Assembly (NCBI GenBank): GCA_965243185.1
Contig: OZ251531.1
Location: forward strand, 1,364,001 to 1,428,000
Length of the DNA: 64,000 nucleotides
Reading direction: 5' to 3'
Source: CBDBCU01 sp965243185
Lineage (GTDB): Bacteria > Chloroflexota > Dehalococcoidia > Lucifugimonadales > UBA3495
Shown here: piece by piece, positions 49,876 through 58,510 of the stretch
How the letters are laid out: each line of letters opens with the position of its first letter
How positions within the stretch are numbered: position 1 is the stretch's first letter
Position numbers and translations under genes: made by a program
The notes under the pieces: model-generated
The model's database searches: none
What the model saw: only the letters and a program-made list of their open reading frames with translations
What the model was told of the DNA's origin: nothing

Positions 49876-50505
49876 ATGTTCCAGGAAATTGACTGCGTTA
49901 CCCTCACCGCTCCCATACCTCTGGAAAATACTTGGGACATTCCCGAGGGCAGCCCCTTGTTGGACCCGGCCCGGCCCGGTCAGGGACTTTTGCCCGGAGA
50001 TGTTGGCACCATTATTTGCGTACAAGGCGCCGGCGAAGCTTTCGATGTGGAGTTTCTTGAGCCTAACGGCTACACCGTGGCCATCGCTACCGTCTATCCC
50101 CACCAGCTCCGCTTGGCTGATGACACCGATTACCGCCACGACCGCTTCGGCGTAACCGTTCTATCCCAACTCCCGGCGGCCTGGCAGGGCGACCAGGGCT
50201 TTGCCGAATATACCAACATCATCCTTACCGAACCAATTCCCCGGTCGGAATTGGGCTACATCCCGGCCGACAGCCCCTTGTCGGACAGCGACAAACTGAA
50301 TGACGGCTTGCCCCCCGGCATCGTCGGATTCATCACCAGCGTTGACTACGCCGGCACTGACCGGGAAGTTCTAGCCGTGTCCTTTAGGGACGCCAACGGC
50401 CGCTGCTTGGCCCGGGCCGACATCAGCCCCAAGCAATGCCGCCCGGCCACCCCGGCCGACCGGAGCAAGCACAGTTCAGTAGCAAAGGCGGCGGTAGCCG
50501 GCTAA
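49876..50505 (+). CDS. Double DUF4926 protein
   Basis: 209 residues, AAAAGGAGG before ATG. Two tandem DUF4926 units: DCVTLTAPIPLENTW with LLPGDVGTIICVQGAGEAFD and VEFLEPNGYTVAIATV; then NIILTEPIPRSELGY with LPPGIVGFITSVDYAG and SFRDANGRCLARADI. DUF4926 is usually about 70 residues and single, so this is a duplication with the second half divergent. It forms a probable operon with the DUF6883 gene. Such units are suspected antitoxin-like partners; this is an inference from context. Confidence 0.75.
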   Translation: MFQEIDCVTLTAPIPLENTWDIPEGSPLLDPARPGQGLLPGDVGTIICVQGAGEAFDVEFLEPNGYTVAIATVYPHQLRLADDTDYRHDRFGVTVLSQLPAAWQGDQGFAEYTNIILTEPIPRSELGYIPADSPLSDSDKLNDGLPPGIVGFITSVDYAGTDREVLAVSFRDANGRCLARADISPKQCRPATPADRSKHSSVAKAAVAG

Positions 50506-50568
50506 CGGCGTCCCACCAACAGACGCCGGGGGGCAAACCTGTCCCTGACTACAAGGAGCCAACCGAAA

Positions 50569-51048
50569 ATGACCACCATCGAATACAATCCGCCGGAAAC
50601 CTGCGCCGACAACAGCCGCGAGTTAATGGCCCAAGCCCGGGATGAATTGGCGGCCGGCGACCTGCTCCAAGCCTCGGAAAAGGCTTGGGGCGCGGCCGCC
50701 GCTGCCGTCAAGTGCGTGGCGGAAATGCGCGGTTGGCAGCATTACGCCCACTTGCTGCTCAACGCCGCCGCTTGGCGCATCTCCCGGGAACACCGCCGGC
50801 CCCGGGTGCTGGACGCGATGGCGTGGGCCAACAACTTGCACCAGAACTACTACGAATACTTCCTCGGGCCGGACGAAGTAACCACGGGGGTTAATCAGGT
50901 CGCGGAACTGCTGTCCATCCTCGCCGCGGTGCAAACCGAAACGCCGCAGCCCTTTACGCCCAACAACCGCCGCGACCGCCAGCGCATCGGTATGCTCGAC
51001 GGCGTCCTTGACCTGCGCGGCCGCCCCCTAGTCCCGCCGGGGGAATAG
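50569..51048 (+). CDS. PaREP1/HEPN-like domain protein
   Basis: 159 residues with AAGGAGCC upstream. NSRELMAQARDELAAGDLLQ, ASEKAWGAAAAAVKCVAEMR then GWQHYAHLLLNAA match the PaREP1 family, a HEPN-related four-helix bundle. HEPN proteins are often ribonuclease toxins or their relatives with an R-x(4-6)-H motif; here RGWQHYAH is the nearest match, so catalysis is uncertain. It lies 63 bases after the DUF4926 gene. Similar helical proteins occur at 55339 and 55682. Confidence 0.7.
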   Translation: MTTIEYNPPETCADNSRELMAQARDELAAGDLLQASEKAWGAAAAAVKCVAEMRGWQHYAHLLLNAAAWRISREHRRPRVLDAMAWANNLHQNYYEYFLGPDEVTTGVNQVAELLSILAAVQTETPQPFTPNNRRDRQRIGMLDGVLDLRGRPLVPPGE

Positions 51049-51172
51049 GCGGCCGGCCAGCGGCCTTGACCAAAGCGGCCACTTTGGATTTAACCATAGT
51101 TGCCCGGTAGTCAGCGCACTACCGCCCGGCCTTGGCATTTGCCCAAATCCGTTTTAGCGAGGTTCAACCATT

Positions 51173-52087
51173 ATGGTAGAGTTCGGCGAACTTAAAGAAG
51201 TCAGCCTGCGGTCGGCTTGGCCGCACGAAGCCAACAACTTCACGCCTTGGCTTGCCGAAAACCTGGACAAGTTGTCCCAAGTCATCGGCATCCCGATGGA
51301 GTTGGTAGGGACCGAGATGTCCGTGGGACAGTTCTCCGCCGACATCGTGGCCCGCAACCTCATTGACGACAGCCGGGTCTTGATTGAGAACCAGTTGGGG
51401 TGGACGGACCACACCCACTTGGGACAGGTTCTCACCTACTTGGCCGGCACGGAAGCCCATACCATCATCTGGATTGCCCGGAAGTTCGCCAACCCCCATC
51501 TGTCGGCCCTCCGCTGGCTGAATGACCATACCGTTGCCCCCTTTGACTTCTTTGCCGTGCAAGTGAAAGTCGTTCAAATCGGAGATTCTGCTCTGGCGCC
51601 GCTTTTTGAGGTGCTGGAAAAGCCCAACGACTGGGATAGGCGGGTACGTGTCGAGAGCGAAGCTCTGGAATTGACCGGGTGGCCAAAGTTTTTCCACGAC
51701 TTTTGGGAGTTCTATCAAAAGTATTATCCCGATGACCTGCCGCAGCAGAGCCATCGCTCTCACACCGTTTTCCTCCCGATAGGGAATGTGCAAACGCGCA
51801 TATACCTTCAACCGTCGGCAAGCAAGGTGGGCATATACATACGCCCCCGCAATCCCAGCAGCGAGGAGTCCGAGCAGAGCCGCGACCGTTGCTGGTATGC
51901 TTTGGCGGAGCGCGGCCGAGATTCGGATTGGCCGCAGGATTTGGAAATCAACATTAGCGAACGGGAAAATTGGGATGAAGCCGCCGCTTTCATCCACGAT
52001 ACCTTGCCCTTCTATCGGGAAGTCCTAGAGTTGGAAAGGGACGGGAAACTCCTTGATCCCGAACCCGCCCCACCATCCGAATCCTGA
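51173..52087 (+). CDS. DUF4268 protein with PD-(D/E)XK nuclease-like N-terminus
   Basis: 304 residues from ATG 51173. The N-terminal half has EMSVGQFSADIVARNLIDDS followed by RVLIENQLGWTDHTHLGQVL: Asp, then Glu-x-Gln/N in a strand, then a helix, the restriction-endonuclease-like fold common in DUF4268 proteins. HTIIWIARKF follows. The C-terminal DUF4268 domain contains FFHDFWEFYQKYYPDDLP and RIYLQPSASKVGIYIR. Homologues are found in defence and mobile regions, but the function is unestablished. It is preceded by a 124-base gap and followed by a pair of small genes. Confidence 0.75.
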   Translation: MVEFGELKEVSLRSAWPHEANNFTPWLAENLDKLSQVIGIPMELVGTEMSVGQFSADIVARNLIDDSRVLIENQLGWTDHTHLGQVLTYLAGTEAHTIIWIARKFANPHLSALRWLNDHTVAPFDFFAVQVKVVQIGDSALAPLFEVLEKPNDWDRRVRVESEALELTGWPKFFHDFWEFYQKYYPDDLPQQSHRSHTVFLPIGNVQTRIYLQPSASKVGIYIRPRNPSSEESEQSRDRCWYALAERGRDSDWPQDLEINISERENWDEAAAFIHDTLPFYREVLELERDGKLLDPEPAPPSES

Positions 52088-52189
52088 ACCCCATCCCCTG
52101 CCTAGGGCGGCCGCAAGGCCGCCCCCATTGCCGCCCGCCCGCCCAATATGCTATATTCCCCAACAGCGCTGCAACCGGGAGGAACGCCC

Positions 52190-52621
52190 ATGGCAACCCC
52201 GCCGCAAACCGAAAAAGCCTGCCACCCCTTGGATGTCCCCACCCGCCTCGACGAATTCCGCGCCCTGCGCGACGGATGGGCGGATGGTATGCAGTACGCC
52301 GGCGATTGGGGCAACGGCTACGGCAAAGCCCCCAGCCCCGCCGGCCTCGACTGGCTGGCCGCCGCCTTCACCCGCCACTACCCGCAAGACGCCCCCCTGC
52401 CCTACACCTACCCCACGCCGGAGGGCGGCATACAAATGGAATGGTCTTACGGCATCAACGCCATCACCCTCGAGATTGACCTGTCCACCCACCGCGGCGA
52501 ATGGTTCTGGTATGCGCGCAACTCCGCCGCGGAGCAGGAAAAGGATTTAGACCTGGCTGACGCCGCCGCTTGGGCTTGGGTCGCCGGCGAAATCAGCCGT
52601 ATGGCGGAGAGCTTGGGATGA
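52190..52621 (+). CDS. Hypothetical protein, first gene of a two-gene unit
   Basis: 143 residues from ATG 52190, GGGAGG 8 bases upstream, with a TATATT-type -10 at 52152. LDEFRALRDGWADGMQYAGD, GLDWLAAAFTRHYPQDAP, GIQMEWSYGINAITLEIDLS, GEWFWYARN and a helical end. Not recognised as a named family, although this composition (LRxGW then W-x-x-E-I-D-L) is recurrent in small paired genes of many phyla. The stop overlaps the next start as ATGA, so the two are translationally coupled, as toxin-antitoxin or partner proteins often are. Confidence 0.6.
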   Translation: MATPPQTEKACHPLDVPTRLDEFRALRDGWADGMQYAGDWGNGYGKAPSPAGLDWLAAAFTRHYPQDAPLPYTYPTPEGGIQMEWSYGINAITLEIDLSTHRGEWFWYARNSAAEQEKDLDLADAAAWAWVAGEISRMAESLG

Positions 52622-53001
52622 CCCCGGAAACCCTGCTGCACCGGATGGTTCACCCGACTTGGCTACAGAACGGTTTGCCCACCTCGCAAACCTTTCGGCC
52701 CACGCCCAAAGATGCCGGCCGTCTATCCGTTTATGACGGCAGCCAAATCTCCCCCCACGACGCTTGGCTGCATTTTATCGGCATAGCGCCGGGGGAACAT
52801 TCTCCGGTAGGCGTCGTTGCCGTCTCCGTAGCCGAATGTCTGCATTCCGGACTCCCGGTCCAACCTGACCCGGCAACCTTTCCCGAGCATACCCTCATCG
52901 ACTTTACCGGGCTGAGCAAGAACCAAATCCGGCGCAAGGCCGGCGATTTAACCGACGCCGCCAACGCCCGCGGCTGGCAGTTCCGCCCGGTAGTCGTCTA
53001 A
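52618..53001 (+). CDS. Hypothetical protein, second gene of the two-gene unit
   Basis: 127 residues from ATG 52618 (ATGA overlap with the preceding stop). TPETLLHRMVHPTWLQNGLP, LSVYDGSQISPHDAWLHFIG, HSPVGVVAVSVAECLHSGLP and a C-terminal IRRKAGDLTDAANARGWQF. The His-rich N-terminus and conserved DGSQISPHDAW stretch hint at an enzymatic or RNA-binding role, but no family is recognised. Followed after 26 bases by the molybdenum hydroxylase gene. Confidence 0.6.
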   Translation: MTPETLLHRMVHPTWLQNGLPTSQTFRPTPKDAGRLSVYDGSQISPHDAWLHFIGIAPGEHSPVGVVAVSVAECLHSGLPVQPDPATFPEHTLIDFTGLSKNQIRRKAGDLTDAANARGWQFRPVVV

Positions 53002-53027
53002 CTTCCCCGCTAAAGGAGTGCCCCATC

Positions 53028-55301
53028 ATGACCACCACCCTATCCGTCGTCGGCCAAAGCGTCCCCCGCCGCGACTTTCCCGAAAAACTTACCGGCAGCG
53101 CCAAGTATTCCGCCGACCTCAAACTCCCCGGAATGCTCCACGGCCACATCCTCCGCAGCCCCCACCCTCACGCCAACATCCGCCGCATTGACACTGATGC
53201 GGCGGCCCAGGTGGACGGCGTCCTGGCTATCCTTACCCCCTTTAACAGCCCCCGCCGGCCGGTGTCGCCCATTGCCGGGGACACCCTGCCCCTGGACACC
53301 CGCGTCCGCTTTGTCGGCGACGAAGTGGCCGCCATCGCCGCCGTTGACGCCGACACCGCCCGCTACGCCGCTTCCCTCATCCAGGTGGAATACGAAACCC
53401 TGCCCTTTTACACCGACCCGGACGCCGCCCTGGCTCCGGACGCCTACCCCATCCATCCCGGCGGCAACTTAGCCCTCAACCCGCCCCTATCCATCGGCCG
53501 CGGCGATGTGGAACAAGGCTTTGCCGCCGCCGACCTGGTAATGACCGAAACCTATCAGATTGCCTGCCACTCCGCTACCCCCATGGAACCCCGGGCTGCC
53601 TTGGCGTCTTGGGATGTGGACGGCAACTTGACCGTCTGGAAATCCACCCGGGGCGTCCATGTGGACCAAATCGCCTTGGCCCAATGCCTCGACATCTTGC
53701 CCAGCCAAGTGCAGATTATCGGCCCCTTCCTTGGCGGCGGCTTTGGCAACAAGGACGAATCCCGGATGGCCGCCCTCGCCGCTTTGTTGTCCCGCCAAGC
53801 CAATCGCCCGGTGCGAATTGAATACTCCCGCGAGGACGAATTCATCGCCGGCCGCACCCGCCACGCCGGCCGCATCCAACTGAAAGTCGGCGTCAAGCGG
53901 GACGGTACCATCACCGCCATTCACGGCATTTCCACCCTGAACACCGGCGCTTACGCCGCCTCCGGGTCCGGCGTGGCCCGCCGCGCCGGCCAGGGCATCA
54001 TCTACCTCTACCACTGCCCCAATGTCCGCTACGAATCCTGGCTGGCTTACACCAACTGCCCGGCCGCCGGCTCCTACCGGGCTTTGGGCGCGCCGCAGGG
54101 CCACTTCGCCCTGGAGACCCTGATGGAGCGCATCGCCGCCGAATTGGGGATGGATTCCCTCGAGTTCCGCCTGAAAAACCGGGTGCCGCCGGAGGGCCAA
54201 CCCGGCCCCCGCCTTTCGCCCCCGGAGCAGGTCATCGACAGCCAGCCCATCGAGGGCGGCATCCCCTTTTCCAGCAACGGCCTCGCGGAATGTCTGACCC
54301 GCGGCGCCGCCGCCTTTGGCTGGAATGAACCCCTCGAACAGCCCGCCGACCCGACCAAGAAACGCGGCCAGGGGATGAGTATGATGATTTACCGCGGCGG
54401 CCCCGGCTCCACCTCCGCCGCCGCCGTCAGCGTGGCTAAAACCGGCCAAATCTCCCTGCTCAGCGGCCTGATGGATGTGGGCGAAGGCGCTACCACCGTC
54501 CTCCCCCAAATGGCCGCCGAAATCCTCGGCGTCAACGATAGCGACATTGCCACCATCTTTGGCGACTCCGCCGCCACCCCGGATGCCCCCATCACCGCCG
54601 GCTCCACCGCCACCTTTTCCACCGGCAGCGCCCTGGTGCCGGCGGCCTTGTCTGTCCGCCGCCAACTCCTCGACCTGGCGGCCGACGGCCTCGAAGCCCC
54701 GGCAACCCAGCTCGACATTCGCGACGGCCGGGTCTATGTAACCACCGACCCGGAGCGCAGTATGGCATTGACCGATGTGGCCGCCCGGATGGACGCCGAC
54801 GCCATCACCGAGGAAGTTACCATTGAAACCCCGGGCAGCGCCGACTACATCGTCAACTCCTTTGGCGCGCACTTTGCCGAAGTGGAAGTGGACACCGACA
54901 CCGGCCGGGTGCGGGTTATCCGCTATGTCGCCGCCCAGGACTCCGGCCGCATAATGAACCCCCAAATGGCATTGAACCAAGTCGAGGGCGCCGTTTCCCA
55001 AATGTTGGGTTTTGCCCTGTCCGAGGAACTGGTCACCGACGGCCCCACCGGCGTAACCCTCAACGCCAGCTACCTGGAGCATAAAAGCCCCACCATTATG
55101 GACTACCCCGACCTTCAGGTAATCTTTGCCGACACCGTCGACCCGGTCGGCCCCATGGGCGCCAAAGGCTTGGGCGAAGTCCCCTGCCCCGGCGTCGCCC
55201 CCGCCATCGCCAACGCCGTCTATGACGCCATCGGCATCCGCAGCACCGAACTTCCCATCACCCCCGACCGGGTGCTGCGGGCGTTGGCTAATCAGGGATG
55301 A
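53028..55301 (+). CDS. Xanthine dehydrogenase family protein, molybdopterin-binding subunit
   Basis: 757 residues, AAAGGAG before ATG. Begins VGQSVPRRDFPEKLTGSAKY (aldehyde oxidase/xanthine dehydrogenase a/b hammerhead, about 10-120). Molybdopterin-binding segments are GPFLGGGFGNKDESRMAALA near 240, AAGSYRALGAPQGHFALETL near 345 and GAKGLGEVPCPGVAPAIANA near 710, where the Glu of GEVP matches the catalytic Glu. The CO-dehydrogenase-specific AYRCSFR loop is absent, so it is a generic hydroxylase of an unknown N-heterocycle, aldehyde or aromatic. The FAD subunit is at 57389; between them lie two HEPN-like genes and a methylase. The [2Fe-2S] subunit is not in the window. Confidence 0.88.
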   Translation: MTTTLSVVGQSVPRRDFPEKLTGSAKYSADLKLPGMLHGHILRSPHPHANIRRIDTDAAAQVDGVLAILTPFNSPRRPVSPIAGDTLPLDTRVRFVGDEVAAIAAVDADTARYAASLIQVEYETLPFYTDPDAALAPDAYPIHPGGNLALNPPLSIGRGDVEQGFAAADLVMTETYQIACHSATPMEPRAALASWDVDGNLTVWKSTRGVHVDQIALAQCLDILPSQVQIIGPFLGGGFGNKDESRMAALAALLSRQANRPVRIEYSREDEFIAGRTRHAGRIQLKVGVKRDGTITAIHGISTLNTGAYAASGSGVARRAGQGIIYLYHCPNVRYESWLAYTNCPAAGSYRALGAPQGHFALETLMERIAAELGMDSLEFRLKNRVPPEGQPGPRLSPPEQVIDSQPIEGGIPFSSNGLAECLTRGAAAFGWNEPLEQPADPTKKRGQGMSMMIYRGGPGSTSAAAVSVAKTGQISLLSGLMDVGEGATTVLPQMAAEILGVNDSDIATIFGDSAATPDAPITAGSTATFSTGSALVPAALSVRRQLLDLAADGLEAPATQLDIRDGRVYVTTDPERSMALTDVAARMDADAITEEVTIETPGSADYIVNSFGAHFAEVEVDTDTGRVRVIRYVAAQDSGRIMNPQMALNQVEGAVSQMLGFALSEELVTDGPTGVTLNASYLEHKSPTIMDYPDLQVIFADTVDPVGPMGAKGLGEVPCPGVAPAIANAVYDAIGIRSTELPITPDRVLRALANQG

Positions 55302-55338
55302 TATACTGTCCCCAGCAAAACGGGAAAGGAGCAAGGCA

Positions 55339-55692
55339 ATGGCAACGGAGCCGGCTTTGGCGCTGACGCCCCTGGAATACGCCACCCGCGCCGATAAGGA
55401 AATGGCCTTCGGCAATCACCGGGCCGCCGCCGGTCTGCTGTGGCAATCCATCCGGGCCACTTTTATCGACTTGGCTGAGGAGCGGGGTTTGCCCTATGCG
55501 GACGACCTCATTGACTTGGCAAAAACCCTGGAAGCCGACGGTTCCGTCCGCAAAGGCTACTACAGTTCCGGCCTTGGCGCCGGCCAGTTGTTGCGCGACC
55601 ATGCCGAACTGGACGCCCTGGATCCCTGCATCGCGAAAGCCGCCTACTCGGACATTCGCAAATTCGTCGTGGAGCAGCACGGTGAGTTCTAA
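55339..55692 (+). CDS. HEPN-like helical protein 1
   Basis: 117 residues from ATG 55339 (AAAGGAG 9 bases upstream). All-helical: LTPLEYATRADKEMAFGNHR, AAAGLLWQSIRATFIDLAEE, ADDLIDLAKTLE and IAKAAYSDIRKFVVEQHGEF. The last helix has R-K-F-V-V-E-Q-H, an R-x6-H arrangement like the HEPN catalytic motif. The following gene starts inside its 3' end, so the two are a coupled pair. Paired helical genes of this sort occur in PaREP1/HEPN modules. Placement inside a metabolic operon is unusual. Confidence 0.55.
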   Translation: MATEPALALTPLEYATRADKEMAFGNHRAAAGLLWQSIRATFIDLAEERGLPYADDLIDLAKTLEADGSVRKGYYSSGLGAGQLLRDHAELDALDPCIAKAAYSDIRKFVVEQHGEF

Positions 55693-56074
55693 CCGGCCGG
55701 GCCGGGAAAAAGCCGCCCGGCATCTTGCCCAAGCCCGGAAGTGCCGCTGGCTGGCCGATTTGCTGCTGACGCGGGAAAACTCCCCGGAAGCCGCCGGCGA
55801 ACTTCTTTACGCCGCCGCCAAGCAGTGCATCAACGCCGTAGCCAATCAGCGCGGCGTCAACCCGGCATCCACGCTTTCCAAAAGGGAATTCCTTATTGCC
55901 ATTGGGGAAAGTAACCCGGAAGCCGCCAACTTGTCCCGCGACTGGTACACCGTCGCAAAACTCCACATCCACGCCGACCAAATCAATCTCAATCCGACCG
56001 AGTTCACTTTGTCTTGGCAAAAGGGGCAAACCTTCATCACCCAAATGCTCGCAATTTACGCCGCCGGGGAGTAG
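55682..56074 (+). CDS. HEPN/PaREP1-like helical protein 2
   Basis: 130 residues from GTG 55682, inside the end of the previous gene (11-base overlap). AARHLAQARKCRWLADLLLT, SPEAAGELLYAAAKQCINAV and SRDWYTVAKLHIHADQINLN follow the helical pattern of HEPN-like DNA/RNA-partner proteins (an S-P-E-A-A-x-x-x-x-x-A-A-K stretch like the 50569 protein). A distinct R-x(4-6)-H is not obvious (R then H at 8 spacing). Alternative: a substrate-binding partner of protein 1. Function unknown. Confidence 0.55.
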   Translation: MSSNRPGREKAARHLAQARKCRWLADLLLTRENSPEAAGELLYAAAKQCINAVANQRGVNPASTLSKREFLIAIGESNPEAANLSRDWYTVAKLHIHADQINLNPTEFTLSWQKGQTFITQMLAIYAAGE

Positions 56075-56116
56075 GGCGGTGTAGAATGGGGCCAAGGAAT
56101 AGACTACTGGCGGCTC

Positions 56117-56224
56117 GTGGATTTATTCTCCCGCGCGCTGGTGTTCTCAGCTGCCGGACACGCGGCGGCTCTGGAGAAAATCCAGGAGGACATCGCCTCG
56201 CTGCAACGCCAGACGGAGCTATAG
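56117..56224 (+). CDS. Possible 35-residue fragment
   Basis: GTG 56117 opens VDLFSRALVFSAAGHAAALE and KIQEDIASLQRQTEL. The frame is open back to the previous stop (56074), giving IDYWRLVDLFSRALV, but without a start codon upstream. The helical character and lack of ribosome site suggest the 3' remnant of a lost gene rather than a working one. Confidence 0.25.
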   Translation: MDLFSRALVFSAAGHAAALEKIQEDIASLQRQTEL

Positions 56225-56228
56225 CCCT

Positions 56229-57361
56229 ATGCTCGACACCGTTCCTCTCCTTACCGCACCGCCGGCGCCGGCGCCGCCCACCCAGGGCATCAAGTACGCC
56301 GGCTCCAAGCAGAAAATCCTTCCCTACATCCGGCAACTGGTCCGGAAAACCGGGGCGTTTACCGTCCTCGACGGCTTTTCCGGCACCACCCGCGTCTCCC
56401 AAGCCCTGGCTCAACTCGGCTGCGCCGTGATTTGCAACGACATCGCCGTTTGGTCGGAAATTTTCGGAACCTGCTATCTGCTTAACCCAAAAAGCCGCGC
56501 CGCTTACCAACCCCTCATCGACCATCTGAACGCTTTGCCTCCAGTGGATGGCTGGTTCACCCGGCATTACGGCGGACAGCCCAACGGCGGCTGCGCTATT
56601 CAATCCGATGGCCGCAAAAAGCCTTGGCAAGCCCATAACACCCGCCAGCTCGACGCCATCCGACTGGAAATCGAGAATCTCAACCTTGCCCCAGTCACTA
56701 AAGCCGTAGCCTTGACCAGCTTGATCCTGGCCCTCGACCGGGTGGACAGCAGTTTGGGCCATTACGCCGCCTATCTTAAAGACTGGTCGCCCCGCTCTTA
56801 TGGCAAACTATGCCTTGAAGTCCCGGCGATTTTCCCCTCGGACGGCCGCCATCAGGTCTATCAGAAAGACATCTTTGACCTTGTCCCGGAAATATCCGTT
56901 GACCTGGCGTATTTTGACCCGCCCTATGGCTCAAACAACGAAAAAATGCCGCCCTCCCGGGTGCGCTACGCCGCCTACTACCATATCTGGCAAAGCGTCT
57001 GCCGCTTTGACCATCCGGAGCATTCGGCAAGGCCAACCGCCGGCGCGACACTTCCGACCGGGTAGCCGCCTCGGACTTCGAGGAATTCCGCCGCGCCGCT
57101 GACGGCCGCTTTATCGCCGTCGCCGCCCTTGACAATCTGCTAAAATCAACCCACGCCCGCTGGATAATCCTTTCCTACAGTTCCGGCGGCCGGGCTACGG
57201 CCGCGGAACTCAACCAAATCCTCCGGGATAACGGCAAATTGCAGGAAGTAGTAGCCATTGACTACCAGCGCAATGTTATGGCAAATATGACCTGGACTAA
57301 CCAATGGGTCAACGAATCGGAAAACCCTAACCGGGAATTTCTGTTCCTGCTGGAACGCTAA
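56229..57361 (+). pseudogene. DNA adenine methylase (D12 class), frameshifted
   Basis: From ATG 56229: IKYAGSKQKILPYIRQLVRK near 20, DGFSGTTRVSQALAQLG (SAM motif I) near 48, NDIAVWSEIF near 70, the Q-x-H-N-T-R-Q region, and the catalytic YFDPPYGSNNEKMPPSRVRY near 235. The frame breaks near 57020 (CCGGAGCATTCGG); the other frame then gives FGKANRRRDTSDRVAASDFE and continues through YQRNVMANMTWTNQWVNESE to the TAA at 57359-57361, a normal D12 C-terminus. One missing base explains the break. It lies within the molybdenum hydroxylase operon next to the HEPN-like pair and is likely part of an inserted module. Confidence 0.75.
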
Positions 57362-57388
57362 TCTTTCCCCCCAAAGGAGTCCCCCAAA

Positions 57389-58390
57389 ATGCCCCCCTTC
57401 CAATACACCGAACCCCAAACCCTCCCGGACGCCGCCGCCCTGCTCACCGCCGACCCTGAGCTGGACGCCCGCATCATCGCCGGCGGCTCCGACCTCCTCG
57501 ACGAAGTCAAAGAGGGCATCATCACCCCCGGCCGGCTCGTCAGCCTGGCATCCATCCCCGGCTTGCACGGCATCGCCGCAACCGACCACGGCCTGTCCAT
57601 CGGCGCCATGACCACCATTGCCGAAATCGCCGCCCATCCGGTCATCCGGGCTGACTACACCGCCCTGGCCGAAGCCGCCGCCGGCTTGGCCACCCCGCAA
57701 ATCCGCAATGTCGGCACCTTGGGCGGCAACCTGAACCAACGCCCCCGCTGCTGGTACTACCGCCATCCCCTAATTCCCTGCCTGAAAAAAGGCGGCGACC
57801 GCTGCTACGCCCTGGCCGGCAACACCAAATACCTGTGCGTCACCGGCGGCGACCGCTGCTATATCGTCCATCCCTCGGACACCGCCGTAGCCCTGTCCGT
57901 AATGGACGCCCAAGTCGAAATTGCCGGGTCTAACGGCCGCCGCACGATGCCTATCGCCGATTTTTTTCTCAGCCCGGCGACCGATGTAACCCGGGAAACC
58001 GTCTTGCAGCCCGGCGAAATCCTGACCGGCGTAACCCTGCCCCCACCGACCGACTTAGGCGCCGCCGGCCAACCGCCGCGCAGCCGCTACCTCAAAGCCC
58101 GGGAGCGGGAAGCCGGCGACTTTGCCCTGGTCAGCGTTGCCGCCCGCATCGCCTTGGCTGACGGCATCATCCAGCAGGCCGCCATCGCCCTCGGCGGCGT
58201 CGCCCCCACCCCCTACCGGGCCGCCCAGGTCGAAAACTACCTGCAAGGCCAACCCGCCGCCGCCATTGACGCCGCCCACGCCGGCGCCCTGGCCCTCCCC
58301 GACGCCCGCCCCATGACCAACAACGCCTACAAAGTAACCATGGCCGTCAACCTGGTAAAGCAGGCGGTGGGGCGGCTGGTGGGGGAGTAG
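57389..58390 (+). CDS. Xanthine dehydrogenase family protein, FAD-binding subunit
   Basis: 333 residues, AAAGGAG before ATG. FQYTEPQTLPDAAALLTADP, RIIAGGSDLLDEVKEGI (FAD pyrophosphate loop), LSIGAMTTIAEIAAHPVI, and TPQIRNVGTLGGNLNQRPRC near 110. After this comes an extra loop with four cysteines (RPRCWYYRHPLIPCLKKGGD, RCYALAGN, KYLCV, DRCYIVHPSD), as in the 4-hydroxybenzoyl-CoA reductase-type FAD subunits that bind an additional iron-sulfur cluster. It pairs with the molybdopterin subunit at 53028. The [2Fe-2S] subunit is not nearby. Confidence 0.85.
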   Translation: MPPFQYTEPQTLPDAAALLTADPELDARIIAGGSDLLDEVKEGIITPGRLVSLASIPGLHGIAATDHGLSIGAMTTIAEIAAHPVIRADYTALAEAAAGLATPQIRNVGTLGGNLNQRPRCWYYRHPLIPCLKKGGDRCYALAGNTKYLCVTGGDRCYIVHPSDTAVALSVMDAQVEIAGSNGRRTMPIADFFLSPATDVTRETVLQPGEILTGVTLPPPTDLGAAGQPPRSRYLKAREREAGDFALVSVAARIALADGIIQQAAIALGGVAPTPYRAAQVENYLQGQPAAAIDAAHAGALALPDARPMTNNAYKVTMAVNLVKQAVGRLVGE

Positions 58391-58467
58391 GCGATGATGG
58401 GAGGTATATGCTAACGGATAGCAGAACCAGAACCGCGTCGTCAACCCAGCAAATCCGGTTTTGAGCC

Positions 58468-58503
58468 AATGCGGCCGGTACCATATTCAGCTCCGGCCGC
58501 ATT
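58468..58503. terminator. Bidirectional hairpin terminator
   Basis: AATGCGGCCGG (58468-58478) pairs with CCGGCCGCATT (58493-58503); it lies between the convergent FAD subunit and collagen-like genes and is T-rich on exit. Confidence 0.6.
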
Positions 58504-58510
58504 GTAACTC

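Noticed and set aside
53487..55415. A 642-residue open frame antisense to the molybdopterin subunit
   Set aside because: It is glycine- and histidine-rich low-complexity sequence mirroring a well-supported gene, with no ribosome site; it arises from GC-rich codon usage on the other strand.
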